DNA from: Paraescarpia echinospica
Taxonomy: Eukaryota; Annelida; Polychaeta; Sabellida; Siboglinidae
Length of the DNA stretch: 64,000 nucleotides
Assembly (NCBI GenBank): GCA_020002185.1
Contig: CM034537.1
Coordinates: forward strand, 68,782,286 to 68,846,285
Reading direction: 5' to 3'
Below, piece after piece: positions 44,670 to 52,634 of the stretch (positions within the stretch are counted from its first letter, which is position 1; each line of letters starts with the position of its first letter). Both the position numbers and the translations under genes were made by a program. The notes beneath the pieces are model-generated. The model had not been told where the DNA came from. It was given only the letters and a program-made list of their open reading frames with translations, and searched no databases.

Positions 44670-47600
44670 TTACACGTCCACCAGTCCCGTGGTGATTCCG
44701 TCTTCGTTCACCACGCGCTTGGCATAGAAGTAGGTCAACGCCGCACGTTCCTGGATGTACGTCAGCACGGACGAGTGATTGACCCGGAACCCGCGGTTCT
44801 TCCCAATTCCGCTGCGACGATTGGTCAACACGTCCAGGAACGCCTGCTTGTCGATGGTGTTGAGTCGTTTGTTCAGACCTTTGGTGCTGTATTTATCGAC
44901 CGTACCCGAACATTAGTAGGTCTTGCTGCACAGACCCAGGAAACAGTCGCCGGACCATTCGACCTTGAAGAGACCCGGTGTTCTCTTGTCGTACGCCTTG
45001 CGCTCCTTGCAACACGTCTCGGTGCCGTTTCACGGGCGACCGGCCAGGCGACAGCACACGTAGTCGTTCTGATGATCGTCGCAACATTCGGACGGTAGCC
45101 ATTCGGAGCGGTGACGATAGTAGTGGTCGCGCAGTGCCGGGATCACGAGGTCGTCGACGGACTCACCGGCCAGAGCCAAATAGGCGCTGTCCGTATCGGT
45201 TTCGCAGTACTCGAACAGCGGACGATCCACGTACCTGATCATGAAGTCGTAGTAGAACTCCAACATGCGTAGTTTGGCCCACTGCAGCACGAAGAATCCC
45301 ACGTGTGTGGGCAGTGCGTATTTGACGGCAGCGACGACGGCAGCGACGACGTCGAGTTGACGGAAGCGACGATTGTTGATCGCGATCGATGCGCTCTTCT
45401 CCGTGCAGTAGGTGACCTCGCGGTGCTTATCGATGTTGGTGATAAATTTCCCATAGGAAGAATTGCCCATAAGTTTGTTGGTATCCGCGATCATGGCCTT
45501 GTCGGGATGGGCGTCTCCTTCGCGACGTGCGGTGGACACCGCCTCGCCGAATCGTTGGAAGCAGGCGACCGGTGTGTACTCGATGACCTGGTAGACGTGC
45601 GTCACCTCGAGTCCGTGTGCGAGGTACCATCGCAAGAGAGGTGTGGCGAGCAAGATCTTATCCCCGCGATAACTCCCGACGAGCATACGACGCGGAGTTG
45701 CCATGATGTTGTGTTCTTCGGCGTAGCGACGCATGAACGGTCCGAGATCATCGCGGGTCAGGTGAATGTTCTTGAAGATGGGCTGCATCTCGGCAAAGTG
45801 CGCGCGCAGGTCCTCCGGTACACGTATGTCGCACTGAATCATACCGAACACGCTACCGTTGCATACACCTGTCAGGATCTGTTGTGACGTCATTTTCCAG
45901 CGCACGTTTCGACGACGTTGGCGAACGTCCAGAAACTTTTGTACGCACGGATCGCGTCTCGTGACCTTCCACTCGCATTCCCACAATTCGACGACCCTCA
46001 CAAAGTGTCGAAGATAGGCTGTGTTCTTTCGTGTTTCGGCGAGCAGTTGCGTCATGGGTTTCCCGTTGACCTCGTTGAACTCGCGTCCGGTGCACGGACA
46101 CCCGTGGTAGTAGCATCCGTGAAACTGATAGGCCGTCTTCGATTCGCTGCACCAACCGTCCACCAACAGTTTACCGATGCGCTTCTCTCGACCGTTGGTC
46201 TGATGACGTATGGCGAGTCCCGTGCGTTCGGACTCCCACGTAAGCCATTCGACAGCCATCTGACCTGTGGGCTGTGCCACTTCGGGTCGGAACTTCTTCT
46301 CTTCCCGTCGCCGCGTGTACCATCCAGTCGGCATCTCTTGTGATATTGACCACAGATACAATGCATTCGCATCGTAGCCCACAATGAACTGGCACGTTCG
46401 AGCCGCATCACCGTAGTCGTTACGACGTATCTTCGTGACCCCCTTCTCGTGATGTCTGGTGAAGATGAGTGACGGCCCTCCGACGATGTTCTCTCTGATG
46501 AGCTGGTGGACGTCCTTGTTCGTCTCGTTGAAGAGCGTAAAGAACGTCCTCTCCGGTACGTAGGTGAACAGGTAGGATAAGGTCAAACCAGGTATACTGA
46601 TCCCTTGTTTGAACATGTCGAGACCGCGGTGTTGGTAGAAGTCGAACTGTTTGGCGATGGCCTCCAAGAACGGTACGACGTCTCTGTTGTTATACCAGAC
46701 GAGAAAGTCTCGCAAAGTCTCCATGTCGTTGTCTCGCCACACCTTCCGACATCGTGTGTAGTCGTCGTCGGATATACCTTCGTTCTTCAGACGACTGAAG
46801 AAGGCCTCTTTGGGAGGTAGAACGGTGTCGTCGAGTCTCTCCAAGCTGTCCATGTATTCGTACGGGAAGTGACCTTTCGTGACTGCACAACCGTACGCTT
46901 TCAGGTACTTGTCGTACGAGAATCCCGGTGCAATGTAATATATCATGTCGAGGAATTTGAGGTTGTCCGTCGATAGACACATAAACGTGTTGCCACGTTT
47001 GATCACGTGAAACGTCTCCTCCTCCTCCTTCTCCTCCTCTCCGTCCTCTCTTGCTTTCTTTTCGGACAGGAAGTAGGGTACCAGGAACTGTTTGACGACG
47101 TTCAGATCGTACCTGCCCGAGTTGAAACCGATGACGGGCAACTGATGAAGCGAACCGTACAATTGCCCCATGAGAGTTTTGTAGGGATTGGTCGGTTGTC
47201 GCTGTGACTCGTTGTCCCCCGCCTCCTCCACTGCGGACGCTTCCTGTTCGTTCCACTTCCTGATAGCCTCTGTGAGCTCGTGTAGGATGCCCTCGTACCT
47301 GTCTACGATGACTTCGTAGGCTGCTTCGCTCATGTTCTGAAGGATGGTCATCATGTCGGATACCAACTTGTTGCTGTCACCATCCGTGATGAGACATTGC
47401 ACCTGTTCGAATCCGGGTACGTTACTCGCCAGGGACACACTCAACGGTACGTGACGAGCCACCCAGTGGACCTTGGCACTGTCCGACGGAAGCTGCGATG
47501 TATCGAACCAGGACTCGAAGTCGAAGGTGGCGCGATACGGATAGTAGCGCAACCATTCGGCAACGTGAATGTTTTCGTCATCCAATCGCTGGAAGACTGT

Positions 47601-49016
47601 CGGCGACGGATGGTAGACGCCACCGGAATAGATCTTTCGCACGCCTCCCGTACACCCGCGCTCGTGTCGTTCTAGTTCGGATACGCGGCTCCATAGTGCA
47701 TCGCCACACTTCCTACATCGATACGAATGACAGTACATGTTCACGTCTTGTATGTAGGAAAAGTGTGTCTCGTGAAGATTGATGTACATCGTTTCAGGAT
47801 AGTGACACAAGGAACGGCGTACGAGTTCAGCAGTCGCCTTTCCACCTTCTTCCGGTTCGACGAGTGTGTAGACGCACACGTTGGTCTCAAAGGTGGTCTC
47901 GACGCGATAGAGATCGTCCATCGTCACCCCGTCAAAGTCTTTCATTGCCACCCCGTCACGGTCGTACTTCGCGTAAAGTACCCGCACAGCGGGTTCCAGG
48001 TGGGATCGGTCGCATCCACGATGCAGAGCCAGACATCGGAAGAGACACAGATTGTCGGTGTACTTTGTCTTGTTGACGGAGTCTCTTTCCAATCCGATGA
48101 CGGCTTTGATTCGTTTGATGTACCTCGGCAGTGTGATGTCCACACATCCTATCGGATGATGTACGATGTGATTGACGAAGAAGGTAACATTCGTGACCAC
48201 CTCACATACCCATTGACTGTCCGGACGCTGATTGATGACCCACTGCAGCACGTCTGTTTCTCGGATACGTTCCAGAAACGCATCAAAGTCTGCAGTGTTT
48301 GTGATCAGACACGGTTCGTCAAGGTAACGACCACAACAGTTACAGGACGAATGATAATACCTGTACCTGTTCGTGGTCTTGTTCCTTAACACAAACCCGT
48401 AACTAAGATTAATCTTAAACGCGTGCGTCTGTTCGCGGAACATGAGTTTCAGTGACGGTTCTAGGGCGCTCGTGTCCGGTGTCGACACTCTGTAATTGTA
48501 CCTGGATTGCACAGGTCCTCTAGCCGTGTGGGTTCAGATGGTCGAACAGTGATCTCGGACGACGTCTTGTAGTTCCCTCGATAGAATATCGGCGAAGGGA
48601 AGTCGGGGTGGCGGTTGTATCGGGTCGTCGTCGTCAGCAACACTCACACGGGGTCGCTCTGTGCGTCTCGCTCGTTTGCATAGGGGTGGGTCGTTCGCTT
48701 CCATACATACCGACTTCGCGACACTCACACGTGGTCGCTCTGTGCGTCTCGCTCGTTTGCGTAGGGGTGGGTCGTTCGCTTCCATACATACTGACGTCAT
48801 ATGACGTAACAGGTTGTCACGTCTCGTGAACTCACGTGCACATCTCTCACAACGGTGCAGTGTATCGCTAGATGGCGCCACTCATGACGGCGATTTACTG
48901 TAGGCATGATCGTTGTGTGTTGTTGATGATGATGAATGTGTTTGGTCTATATGACGTTGTATGTCGGCGTGTGTATCGAGCACGAGACCGCAGTGACGAC
49001 ACGTGTGCTGTTTCAT
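44670..49016 (-). pseudogene. POLB: Polinton protein-primed DNA polymerase B with two N-terminal zinc fingers; four in-frame stops
   Basis: One continuous frame of 1449 codons runs from ATG 49016 to TAA 44670-44672. Two fingers come first: C6-C9-H22-H27, and a second C2HC finger after the stop (HRCERCAREF to TSVC). The polymerase core occupies 45030-48512; numbering it from 48512, ExoI is Asp331/Glu333 (TFDFES), ExoII about 462-470 (GFNSGRYDL), ExoIII about 607-611 (YNNRD), motif A Asp713 (GYDANALYL), KLMGNSSYGKF 1013-1023 and catalytic DTDS 1106-1109. The last 118 codons follow the third stop. In-frame stops are TGA (48882-48884), TGA (48534-48536), TGA (45030-45032) and TAA (44913-44915); there is no frameshift. 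A TATA box lies ~40 bases upstream of the ATG. Catalytic residues are present, so loss is recent, unless stops are bypassed. Confidence 0.88.
48641..48800 (-). repeat. 81-bp tandem duplication inside the PolB zinc-finger region
   Basis: CACTCACACGGGGTCGCTCT at 48641 recurs at 48722 with few changes, duplicating 27 codons in frame (SVCMEANDPPL and RKRARRTERPRVSVA-type words twice). The duplication keeps the frame and lengthens a basic linker between finger and polymerase. Confidence 0.85.
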
Positions 49017-49048
49017 CGTACCTACAACTGAAGGATGGGAGATCCTTG

Positions 49049-49094
49049 CACGTGTCTATATATATATATATGTATCCTACACTGTGTGACGTCA
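49049..49094 (-). promoter_or_regulatory. Probable PolB promoter: CRE, TATA run and E-box
   Basis: On the minus strand, in order, are TGACGTCA (49087-49094), a TA run (49057-49072) and CACGTG (49049-49054), then the PolB ATG at 49016. TATA to ATG is 41-56 bases, leaving room for a short leader. TGACGTCA is the palindromic cAMP-response element consensus. Confidence 0.5.
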
Positions 49095-49200
49095 TAAGAG
49101 GTGTGACTTGTATGAGTGTGCGTGTATGTATTCACCAATCGCAACGAGCTATGAAGGTAACAAGAACAACAGACACCGGAATCCTGGATTACATACCATC

Positions 49201-49206
49201 TTTATT
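49201..49206 (-). terminator. Polyadenylation signal AATAAA for the 49320 gene
   Basis: AATAAA on the minus strand about 115 bases beyond the stop at 49320 and upstream of the PolB promoter, giving a compact end-of-one, start-of-next arrangement. Confidence 0.5.
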
Positions 49207-49271
49207 CATGGAATATACAATAAAAGCGAGTACATGAAAGCAAAGCTAAGCACCTACAGTGACAGACAAGC

Positions 49272-49313
49272 GGTGCCTATAACCCCAGCTATAGCGTAGG
49301 GGCGCATTTCCTC
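49272..49313 (-). promoter_or_regulatory. Duplicated 3'-end motif, copy 2
   Basis: The minus strand reads GAGGAAATGCGCCCCTACG, a short variable part, then GGGGTTATAGGC, 6 bases after the TGA at 49320-49322. It matches the block at 44607-44646 except for a 2-3-base length difference and single changes. Confidence 0.55.
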
Positions 49314-49319
49314 TTGTCG

Positions 49320-49871
49320 TCACTGCAGGCGCTTCTGGAGGCTATTCGCTATGTAGGCGACGTGTTCGTCGCGCGTGACATTCCGGGCGATCTCGTCGCA
49401 AATCGTGCGCACGGCCACGTGTAGGCTGCATCTCTGTGTCGCAAACAGTGTCCCCGCTAGGGACTCTATATTGAGTTCCAGGTGTCTCACGCTGTCGAAC
49501 GGCGCCGAGTAGGCCCACGGGATCGTTGTGTCGGTTTTCGGTATGCAAGGTCGAGCGTCGATGCGTCCCTCCTGAGCGTCTCGTATTCGGAGGCGGTCAT
49601 GGTGACGTCATAGTCGTCATTCTCACATGTCATGTCCAGTGTGAACGATGTTGATGCTGCTTCGGTGGAGGTTGAGGGTGACGTGGCTTCACATGTCATC
49701 TCCAGTAGTGGAGATGAGTTGTGCTGCCGCTCGTGCTGTTGGGTAAGTAGAGCCTGTCGCAGCGGCATGGGGGTGTGGTGGCGGCGACGTTTTCGTGGCG
49801 CCCACTCTACCGGGTTCTGTGCGTACGACTGCCGAATGAGTTCCAGTCCGCTAGAGGGAGCATCGGTGGCC
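49320..49871 (-). pseudogene. Downstream coding part of a split accessory gene (frame change near 49540)
   Basis: On the minus strand a convincing splice acceptor (branch-like CTAAC, then TTGCTAACAG) ends at about 49872. It opens a coding frame with SSGLELIRQSYAQNPVEWAP, then RKRRRHHTPM and two similar words (LEMTCE, LDMTCE). This frame stops at 49487, but from about 49540 another frame carries protein-like sequence (IPWAYSAPFDSVRHLELNIE, TQRCSLHVAVRTICDEIARN, YIANSLQKRLQ) to TGA 49320. So an exon pair or a one-base frameshift is needed near 49540. The motif and AATAAA beyond 49320 support that stop as the true 3' end. No family recognised. Confidence 0.45.
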
Positions 49872-49896
49872 TGTTAGCAACACAACAACAACAACA

Positions 49897-50280
49897 TTAG
49901 CAGGGTGTTTTTTCGTCCACCATTGCTATACCACGTGTACGCAGGATGGCTTGTACACGTGATACGATGTCACGTGACCACTCCGGTGTGCTCGCCATAA
50001 ACCTGTAATGGTGCACTGCATATCTCAAATTGTCGTGGATCAGGTCACTACGCACCAGGTAGATGACGTTTGACTCACCTTCGAACAGGCGCCACAGTTC
50101 GTTGCTTATAAAACGAACGATAGCATCGAGTGCTACTGCACACAGCTCGGTGTACCAGATCTGCCTTTCGTCCCCCGTGTCGTCTTGTTCGTCCCAGGGC
50201 AGTGCCTCCTTCGGTGTGAGTGGTTCGTCTTCCTTCGCATCCGATACGGTTATACCGCGGGTATGGAGACTCGTTTTCAC
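49897..50280 (-). CDS. Upstream part of the accessory gene; hypothetical protein
   Basis: A 127-residue frame starting at ATG 50280, about 80 bases after a TATA box (50358-50366, TATATATAA on the minus strand). It is acidic near the start (KEDEPLTPKEALPWDEQDD), then helical with IWYTELCAVALDAIVRFISN, ELWRLFEGESNVIYLVRSDL, HDNLRYAVHHYRFMASTPEW. A strong donor-like AAG|GTGAGT sits at 50079/50078 within it, and weaker phase-0 donors (CTG|GTGCGT, ATG|GTGGAC) lie further on. Only a phase-0 donor would join in frame to the exon beginning at 49871. The stop at 49897 may thus lie in an intron. No homologue recognised. Confidence 0.45.
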   Translation of the reverse strand: MKTSLHTRGITVSDAKEDEPLTPKEALPWDEQDDTGDERQIWYTELCAVALDAIVRFISNELWRLFEGESNVIYLVRSDLIHDNLRYAVHHYRFMASTPEWSRDIVSRVQAILRTRGIAMVDEKTPC

Positions 50281-50357
50281 ACCTCGCTACGACATTACGA
50301 GCAAACCACGGTGTGCGCACTACGCATACCAGCTCGGATACTACCATATCAAAGCTA

Positions 50358-50366
50358 TTATATATA
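50358..50366 (-). promoter_or_regulatory. TATA box for the 50280 gene
   Basis: TATATATAA on the minus strand, 78-86 bases before ATG 50280, similar in spacing to the TATA box of the RPA-like gene. Confidence 0.45.
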
Positions 50367-50418
50367 CGTATGGGATCCACTTTGTACATGTCTTCGTGAA
50401 CGTTCGCATAGCGACGAC

Positions 50419-50811
50419 TCAGTGAGTCGGCCGCCTGGCGAGAGAAGCAGCGGTTATAGTGGCCATAAATAGACCGTCATCTATCATTTGGTCTGCACGC
50501 TTCTGAATGCCATTCACCTTCTCTACCGCCTCCTGTAATTCACTACGCCTCCTATCCTCGTCATGGTCAATATCAGCGGCCCAATCAGTATCAATATCAC
50601 CATCATTAGCAATCTCCTCATCATTATCATCATCCTGATCACTAGACCACGAACACGACCCCACATAGATGACACTTGCCTCATCATCATCATCACTGTC
50701 TTCAAACAGTCGGCGTTTCACCCCGCGCACGCTATATGACGATGGGATTGGTGTTGACCAAGGAGGAGTCTGCAACACACGACAGAAGCAAGTGTCAAAT
50801 ACATCATTCAT
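50419..50811 (-). CDS. Acidic accessory protein with a cyclin-docking-like (RxL) motif
   Basis: A 130-residue, strongly acidic protein. After a Pro/Ser-rich start (LQTPPWSTPIPSS), residues 31-38 read VKRRLFED, matching the K/R-R-x-L-F type cyclin-binding (Cy) motif of cell-cycle regulators and some viral oncoproteins. Two acidic runs follow (SDDDDEAS and DQDDDNDEE), then a helical tail (SELQEAVEKVNGIQKRADQM). A possible splice acceptor (TGTGTTGCAG) falls in frame near 50774, so the first exon could be elsewhere. No enzymatic domain is visible. A short motif like this can arise by chance. Confidence 0.5.
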   Translation of the reverse strand: MNDVFDTCFCRVLQTPPWSTPIPSSYSVRGVKRRLFEDSDDDDEASVIYVGSCSWSSDQDDDNDEEIANDGDIDTDWAADIDHDEDRRRSELQEAVEKVNGIQKRADQMIDDGLFMATITAASLARRPTH

Positions 50812-50843
50812 TCATTCATCGCTGTCAGGTGGCGCCACATCAT

Positions 50844-51470
50844 TCATTCGTCACTGTCAGGTGGCGCCTCTTCCGACTGGAATATTTCCAGTAAGTCACT
50901 GTCAGATGCCACCTCCTCCGACTGGAATAATTCCAGTAAGTCGCTGTCAGGTACCGCCTTGTCCGACTGGATTATTTCCAGTGCAATCAAGGTGTAGTTT
51001 CGATAGCCCTCCTTTGTCTCCTTTCTAATTGTCACCCTAGCCCGTTTGCCACGTAGGACATTCAGTGCCTCGTAGCGTTCTTGGCCGGGTTTAAGCGCCA
51101 TATAGTCGCATGCTGTCATTCCCCCCACGGCCCCCTGAACTATACGATCAAATCCTGTGAGCCACGCTTCATTCCCCTTGCGATCGGCAAAAAGCATACA
51201 CATAGCATACTTGTAAACAGGATTAGCCGTCTGACGGCCGTGCACAGCACATGTACTGACGCTATGGCGGTTCCCCTTCGTCATTTCAAGACGAAGGACT
51301 TTCCGATTACATATACGGCATGCCGGGTAGCATACATATTTATCTGTCAGAGCACATGTTACTAGTGTCAGTGGGCGAACAAATGCGTACGTTCCGTCAC
51401 TTACTTGTTCGAGTTCTGACAGAAGCATTTCCTCGGATTTGATATTGGGCGTCGCCATCTTGTTGAGCAT
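50844..51470 (-). CDS. RPA-C-like zinc-ribbon OB-fold protein (predicted ssDNA binding)
   Basis: A 208-residue protein resembling the C-terminal DNA-binding domain of replication protein A large subunit. The zinc ribbon is Cys51-x2-Cys54 (YPACRICNRKV) with Cys74-x2-His77 (STCAVHG). The OB-fold words follow: YKYAMCMLFADRKGNEAWL, then the helix FDRIVQGAVGGMTACDYMAL and strands ending at about 166. The C-terminal tail holds three 15-residue acidic units, (LLE(L/I)FQSEE-x3-DSD), the first degenerate, from a 45-bp DNA repeat. RPA-C domains bind single-stranded DNA; here it could assist protein-primed replication or damp host ssDNA sensing, both inferred. A TATA box lies 75-83 bases upstream of the ATG (alternative Met5). 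Intact frame. Confidence 0.65.
   Translation of the reverse strand: MLNKMATPNIKSEEMLLSELEQVSDGTYAFVRPLTLVTCALTDKYVCYPACRICNRKVLRLEMTKGNRHSVSTCAVHGRQTANPVYKYAMCMLFADRKGNEAWLTGFDRIVQGAVGGMTACDYMALKPGQERYEALNVLRGKRARVTIRKETKEGYRNYTLIALEIIQSDKAVPDSDLLELFQSEEVASDSDLLEIFQSEEAPPDSDE
50870..51000 (-). repeat. 45-bp tandem repeat encoding an acidic 15-residue unit
   Basis: TCCGACTGGA recurs at 50872, 50917 and 50962, spaced 45 bases, and each copy is followed by TTCCAGT. It encodes the C-terminal repeats of the RPA-C-like protein. Confidence 0.85.
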
Positions 51471-51544
51471 TGAAGTGCAGTGAAGTCGAGAGCGGCAGCA
51501 GCGAGTCGGAGAGAGAATGTTTGTCCTGTTGGATTTACCCTGGG

Positions 51545-51622
51545 TTTATATACATAATCATTCCCTCCAGGCATCGATCACGTGTACCGTAGACAATGAC
51601 ATCACGCGACCTTGGGTGTTCG
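51545..51622 (-). promoter_or_regulatory. Promoter of the RPA-like gene: TATA plus a diverged upstream module
   Basis: GTATATAAA on the minus strand at 51545-51553 is a TATA box for ATG 51470. Next to it, 51570-51622 (CCAGGCATCG, TCACGTG, AATGACATCA, CTTGGGTGTTC) resembles the 85-bp module at 52361-52530 in word order, so related elements control different accessory genes. Confidence 0.45.
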
Positions 51623-51716
51623 CGTCTTATCGGGCGCGTGACTTTATCTCTCACTCTCTCGTACTCTGTCACCGTGTGGCTGACTGTCTGTTTTTTTGGT
51701 GTGTGTAATGGACGCC

Positions 51717-52280
51717 TTAGCACTGCCTAACGAAGTCTCTCACCTGCATAAGAATCACACCGAGTATATTCTTACCTGCTTCGTTACGCTTTCAACTCTT
51801 ACCCCAATACCCTTCCGCACTGGGTACATTCTCAATAAGTCGTGCGTCACCTGTAGCCAGCAAGCGTTGCCGTAGTTTAGAGGCACGAAACTTCACGGCT
51901 ACTATAGCGTGCATCACGCCTCGACGTTGTGATAGCCATGTAGCAGTTCGATCCGGTGTCCACCGAATGTTTTTACTCCAGTATTTCGCCTGTATTCCAC
52001 TGCGTGCAGTCTGAATCTTTCTCGCTGTGTTCTCATCGTGAAAATGTCTGGCTTTTTTAAACTGATAGGCTGCTTCTGCACAAGAAAAGTCTTCGCCCCA
52101 TATGTGTATATTACATGGATGGAAATTAGATAGGAAGTGACCAGCACCCCTGAATTGTATATCCAAGCTCTTGACCTCCATATGTTTCATCGCTGACCAC
52201 TCACAGAGTTCTTTTCTCCCGTCTGTATTGTTAGCGTTCTGATAAGACGCATTGTCGTCTAGTCGCACTTCGTACATCAT
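51717..52280 (-). pseudogene. NADAR-domain protein (YbiA-like ADP-ribose enzyme) with one in-frame TGA
   Basis: A 187-codon frame from ATG 52280 to TAA 51717. The NADAR fold is evident: IQFRGAGHFLSNFHPCNIHI (41-60), FSCAEAAYQFKKARHFHD (65-82), AKYWSKNIRW, DRTATWLSQRRGVMHAIVAV, KFRASKLRQRLLATGDARLI (130-149) and GYWG (157-160). A TGA at 51792-51794 interrupts, but the same frame continues with GKNILGVILMQVR, the conserved family C-terminus. NADAR proteins act on ADP-ribose-type substrates; some remove ADP-ribose from DNA guanine, and others act in NAD-derived metabolism. In a mobile element this suggests countering a host ADP-ribosylation or NAD-linked defence (inference). The start has two adjacent Met codons; the 40 residues before the domain are unmatched. 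Confidence 0.8.
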
Positions 52281-52634
52281 GCGCTTATCGCAGGGTCCTA
52301 TGACTGATATCGGTTTACTACAGTGAAATTTTCCATAACGTCACATGACTGGCTACATACCCAGGCATCGGTCACGTGACATCCCTAGATGATGATGTCA
52401 TACGTCCCTGGGTCTTCAGCTTTTCATACACCGGTATTTTTCCACGCTAGCATCGGTCACGTGACATCCCTAGATGATGATGTCATACGTCCCTGGGTCT
52501 TCAGCTTTTCATACACCGGTATTTTTCCATGTTACAGTGTGTCTTACAAGTTGCCTTCCTATCTGCGTGCATATGCTCTATCCTATATATACTAGCTCGT
52601 TTGTTACATTCTTCACATCATCTCATTCGCAACT
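52281..52634. promoter_or_regulatory. Divergent promoter region with 85-bp tandem duplication
   Basis: Between the leftward NADAR gene and the rightward three-exon gene. An 85-bp unit occurs twice (52365 and 52450), each with CATCGGTCACGTGACATCCC (E-box CACGTG), GATGATGTCATACGT (CRE-like) and CACCGGTATTTTTCCA. TATATATAC at 52584-52592 lies 43-51 bases before the rightward ATG (52635). No TATA was recognised for the NADAR side. Confidence 0.6.

Noticed and set aside
47727..48389. 220-codon plus-strand frame and other long frames opposite PolB
   Set aside because: Antisense shadows of the polymerase, without domains.
50075..50389. 104-codon minus-strand frame starting MYKVDP
   Set aside because: Its start lies upstream of the TATA box at 50358, and its later part is an Arg/Thr-rich shadow of the 50280 gene.
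51765..51795. 27-base mini-intron in the NADAR gene (GTAAGAG to AAGCAG)
   Set aside because: Removing it would delete the loop usually found between WG and the final G-x-N-x-LG block; a single TGA nonsense change fits the family spacing better.
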